Shown here in pieces: positions 62,101-64,000 of a stretch of DNA of 64,000 nt. Within the stretch, counting starts at the first letter, position 1. Each line of letters starts with the position of its first letter. A program made the position numbers and the translations under genes. Under the pieces are notes generated by a model. That model saw nothing but the letters and a program-made list of their open reading frames with translations, was not told the origin of the DNA and did not search any database. The stretch is from Actinopolymorpha rutila (lineage in GTDB: Bacteria; Actinomycetota; Actinomycetes; Propionibacteriales; Actinopolymorphaceae), in assembly GCF_013407855.1 (NCBI RefSeq), contig NZ_JACBZH010000001.1, positions 2,108,001 through 2,172,000 of the forward strand. The letters are read 5' to 3'.

Positions 62101-62751
62101 CAGACCAAGCGGCTCAAGGCAGCCGAGCGTCAGCTGAACCTGCTGGGGAAGGTCAACCCGCTCGCCCTGGAGGAGTTCGCGGCGATGGAGGAGCGCCACA
62201 CGTTCCTGTCCCGCCAGCTGGAGGATCTCCGCGCCACCCGCAAGGACCTGATGGAGATCGTCCGGGAGGTCGACGAGCGGGTCGAGCAGGTGTTCACCGC
62301 CGCCTACCGCGACGTGGAGAAGCAGTTCGAGCAGGTGTTCGACCGGCTCTTCCCGGGCGGTGACGGGCGGCTCGTCCTGACCAACCCCGACGACATGCTC
62401 ACCACCGGCATCGAGGTCGAGGCCCGCCCGCCGGGCAAGAAGGTCAAGCGCCTCTCGCTGCTGTCCGGTGGCGAACGCTCGCTGGTCGCGGTGGCGTTCC
62501 TGGTCGCCTTGTTCAAGGCCCGGCCCAGCCCGTTCTACCTCCTCGACGAGGTGGAGGCGGCGCTGGACGACACCAACCTCGGCCGGCTGCTGGAGATCTA
62601 CGAGGAGCTGCGGGAGAACAGCCAGCTGCTCGTCGTCACCCACCAGAAGCGCACGATGGAGGTCGCGGACGCGCTGTACGGCGTGTCGATGCGCGGCGAC
62701 GGCGTGTCGGCGGTGATCAGCCAGCGGATCCGCGAGGCGGAGTCCGCCTAG
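59191..62751 (+). CDS. smc: Chromosome segregation protein SMC
   Basis: Structural-maintenance ATPase that compacts and segregates the chromosome. The 1186 residues have Walker A GPNGSGKS (31-38), long coiled coils on either side of a hinge near 520-640 (SVEPGYEAAVAGALGRAADA), and the C-terminal ABC signature LSLLSGGERSLVAVAFL with Walker B FYLLDEVEAALDD. TTG 59191 has GAGGAGA at 59177-59183 and gives the family start YLKSLTLRGFKSFA. The gene is monocistronic or leads into the lipoprotein gene; ftsY, often adjacent, is not seen. Confidence 0.97.
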   Translation: MYLKSLTLRGFKSFASSTTLHFEPGITCVVGPNGSGKSNVVDAIAWVMGEQGVKSLRGGKMEDVIFAGTSGRAPLGRAEVILTIDNSDGALPIDYAEVTISRMMFRNGGSEYSINGRTSRLLDVQELLSDSGIGREMHVIVGQGRLDSILHATPEDRRGFVEEAAGVLKHRKRKEKALRKLDSTEGNLTRLQDLLTEIRRALRPLGKQAEAARKAAVIQADARDARLRLLADDLVQLTTTLAQEVADESAVRERRAVVERELSVVQAQETELEESLRADAPRVARAQETWYRLSSLKERLGGTAGLAVERSRHLAEAREEERPGRDPDQLDEEARRVRAEEEAIAAETESHREALDQAVGHRQASERALAEEERRIAALSRAAADRREGLARLTGQVNSVRSRLEAREAEVERLTAARAEASDRAEQAQEEFVAVESQVASLDAGERGLDAQYESAQGALEALEEQLVTLRQDQEEAERERAALAARKEALELGLARKDGAAELLAATERVSGQLGSVAALLSVEPGYEAAVAGALGRAADAVAVESVDSAVAALHHLRTEDLGRAGLLVGGAGPGAEGAPSDWPALPPGARYAVDVASAPAEVLPALVRLLARVAVVDDLAAARALVTDQPDVMAVTREGDLLGAHTAYGGSAAQPSLLEVQAAVDDAAERLREASTRAERLRAERAEAEERRKAAAAGAEQALNRLHESDAELAAVAERLGQLGSAARSAQAEAERLGTAIEEARQAVVRDQSGLGELQERLSTAEDSPDEEPSTDERDRLAEVCRDGRQREMEARLGLRTAEERGRAMSGRADSLERAAREERAARERARVRRERRAREAEVAAAVLSAVRQVLARLDGSLAAAGRERQEAEQARTAREAQINTVRQKVRALAGELDELTDSVHRDEMARAEQRMRIEQLETRAVEELGVDPETLAREYGPEVPVPPSQPAPGEEAEGEPRPYDRAEQTKRLKAAERQLNLLGKVNPLALEEFAAMEERHTFLSRQLEDLRATRKDLMEIVREVDERVEQVFTAAYRDVEKQFEQVFDRLFPGGDGRLVLTNPDDMLTTGIEVEARPPGKKVKRLSLLSGGERSLVAVAFLVALFKARPSPFYLLDEVEAALDDTNLGRLLEIYEELRENSQLLVVTHQKRTMEVADALYGVSMRGDGVSAVISQRIREAESA

Positions 62752-62780
62752 GATCCGCTCGGGACATGCCGGGGCCCGCG

Positions 62781-62808
62781 GTGGGTAAGCGTCCGGAGGA
62801 CGCCCCAC
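62781..62808 (+). terminator. Compound hairpin between smc and the lipoprotein gene
   Basis: GTGGG (62781-62785) pairs with CCCAC (62804-62808), and GCGTCC (62789-62794) pairs with GGACGC (62798-62803) around GGA. TAA bulges on one side; no U tract. Confidence 0.5.
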
Positions 62809-62829
62809 CACCGAGAGAGGCGAACCGCG

Positions 62830-63900
62830 GTGTCCGTACGACGTGTGTGCGCTCTCGTGGTCTGCGTGCTCCTCGCCGCCGGACTGGTGGCCTGCTCCGG
62901 CGGAGGTTCGCCGGCCCAGAGCGCCTCGCCGTCCGCGAGCGCCTCGGCGTCCCCGAGCACTTCCATCTCCCCGAGCGCATCCGTGACCGCCTCGGCGAGC
63001 CCGGCTTCCGCGGCCGCGCGTGCCCGGGCTGCTCTGCCGAAACCGGTGACCGTCACCGACGTGAACGGTGCGGTGCGGCTGCGGGCGCCGGCCCGCCGGG
63101 TGGTGGCGCTGGACTGGACGTACGTCGAGGACCTGCTGGCCGTCGGGGTCCGGCCGGTCGGCGTGGCGGACAAGGCCGGCTACGCGGCCTGGGTCGGCGG
63201 CGGTCCCCGGCTGGACCGCACCACCGCCGAGGTCGGGCCGCGCCAGCAGCCTGATCCGACGGTGGTGCGCGCCCTGCGGCCCGACCTCATCCTCGTCGGC
63301 AAGGACGAGACCAACGCGCTTGTGGCGCAGATGCGCCGGATCGCGCCGGTGCTGGTGTTCGACCCGTACCGCCCCGACATGTCCGCCTGGACGGAGATGC
63401 GGACGACGTTCGCCGCGGTGGCCCGGGCGGTCGACCGTACCGACCTGGCCGCCTGGGTGCTGCGCGGGCTGGACGACGCGATCGCGCGGGATCGGTCGAA
63501 GCTGGCCGCCGCGGGTGCGGCGAACCTGCCGGTGGCGCTCGCCCAGGGCTACTCCCTGGAGGGCGTACCGACGATCCGGATGTTCGGGCGGACCTCGCTG
63601 GCCGGGGACCTGCTGGGCAGGCTCGGCCTGCAGAACGCCTGGCGGGGCGAACCGGACCAGTACGGCCTGTCCACCGTCGGCCCCGCGGACCTCGGGCAGG
63701 TGTCCGCGGCGGACTTCCTCTACCTGGCCGACCGCCAGAACGACATCTTCACCGGCGCCATGGCCGACGGGCCGGACTGGCAGGGGCTCGCGTTCGTTGC
63801 CGAGAAGAGGGTGCACCGGCTCGGCGAGAGGACGTGGTTCTTCGGCGGGCCACTGTCAACCCGAGCTTGCGCCGACGCGCTCGCACGCGCCCTGACCTGA
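62830..63900 (+). CDS. Siderophore/haem-type ABC transporter substrate-binding lipoprotein
   Basis: A 356-residue class III binding protein expected to deliver an iron chelate or cobalamin-type ligand to an ABC importer. The lipobox ends LVAC (Cys22), followed by a Ser/Ala/Pro linker to about residue 66. The domain has RRVVALDWTYVEDLLAVGVR, ALRPDLILVGKDETNALVAQ, VLVFDPYRPD and a C-terminal lobe with ADFLYLADRQND. GTG 62830 is the start. No permease or ATPase gene is in the window. Confidence 0.85.
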   Translation: MSVRRVCALVVCVLLAAGLVACSGGGSPAQSASPSASASASPSTSISPSASVTASASPASAAARARAALPKPVTVTDVNGAVRLRAPARRVVALDWTYVEDLLAVGVRPVGVADKAGYAAWVGGGPRLDRTTAEVGPRQQPDPTVVRALRPDLILVGKDETNALVAQMRRIAPVLVFDPYRPDMSAWTEMRTTFAAVARAVDRTDLAAWVLRGLDDAIARDRSKLAAAGAANLPVALAQGYSLEGVPTIRMFGRTSLAGDLLGRLGLQNAWRGEPDQYGLSTVGPADLGQVSAADFLYLADRQNDIFTGAMADGPDWQGLAFVAEKRVHRLGERTWFFGGPLSTRACADALARALT

Positions 63901-64000
63901 CGTTCCTGACGTTCCTGACCTGGCCAGGCTCGACCTGAGCTGACCTGACCTGACCGGCGGAACTCGTTCGAGGCTTTGGTTCCGTACGGCGACGAACGCG
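63901..64000. other. Intergenic end of window
   Basis: Short direct repeats of CGTTCCTGA and GACCTGACC occur at 63901-63955. No gene start is recognisable. Confidence 0.4.

Noticed and set aside
59044-63816. 1590-codon open frame on the minus strand across smc
   Set aside because: It is the antisense shadow of smc and the lipoprotein gene; GC-rich third positions suppress stops. The product is His/Arg/Gly/Leu-rich and has no domain.

Overview
The window is 64 kb of very GC-rich DNA with GTG and TTG starts, GC-rich third codon positions and dense gene packing. It contains actinobacterial marker genes: an NdgR-type IclR regulator, HupB with a lysine-rich tail, actinobacterial rpmB and rpmF, and CofC for F420. 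The gene order gltX, tRNA-Gln, tRNA-Glu, ndgR, leuCD, hupB, cofC, plsC, gpsA, ddl, thiL, rpmB, recG, rsmD, coaD, rpmF, rnc, mutM, smc is typical of Streptomyces-like and Propionibacteriales-like actinomycetes. I infer a free-living soil-type actinomycete but cannot name the genus from sequence alone. The window is chromosomal: no insertion sequence, phage or plasmid gene, and no CRISPR array was seen.

Region by region: 1-1.8 kb is the end of gatA followed by gatB. 1.9-7.9 kb holds a coupled pair of lipoprotein sugar dehydrogenases, divergent from a patatin, 2-hydroxyacid dehydrogenase and GT87 mannosyltransferase operon. 8-31 kb is rich in amino-acid genes: ilvD, ilvBNC, serA, leuB, ilvE and cimA. 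These are separated by accessory genes, including two related ArsR-type regulators, a methyltransferase, a secreted hydrolase, small unknown proteins and an ABC-F gene with an elaborate leader. FAH hydrolase and gltX follow. 32.7-38.6 kb looks like an accessory insertion between gltX and the tRNAs: ECF41 sigma factor plus a carboxymuconolactone-decarboxylase-like partner, carotenoid oxygenase plus membrane protein divergent from PadR, and a VanW protein. 38.7-64 kb is conserved housekeeping: tRNAs, ndgR-leuCD, hupB, cofC, plsC-gpsA, ddl, thiL, rpmB, recG, rsmD-coaD, DUF177-rpmF-rnc-mutM, smc and a siderophore-type binding lipoprotein.

The branched-chain pathway is nearly complete here (cimA, ilvBNC, ilvD, ilvE, leuB, leuCD; leuA is absent). 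Three kinds of control can be read from the sequence. ilvB has a 13-residue leader peptide with Ile-Leu-Val-Leu before a terminator. cimA has a 10-residue leader peptide with Val-Ile-Ile before a terminator. leuC is divergent from ndgR across an inverted repeat. The two attenuators also share an almost identical hairpin next to the leader stop codon.

The most unusual non-coding signal surrounds the ABC-F gene. Its leader contains four segments able to form alternative hairpins (1:2, 2:3, 3:4). These segments belong to a family of palindromic elements also found after ilvC and after the second ArsR gene. Inverted copies of a composite element, including an identical 16-bp palindrome, flank the ABC-F gene. 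Other oddities are a GltX whose KMSKS loop is degenerate, a perfect 88-bp tandem duplication, and repeat-built N-terminal extensions.
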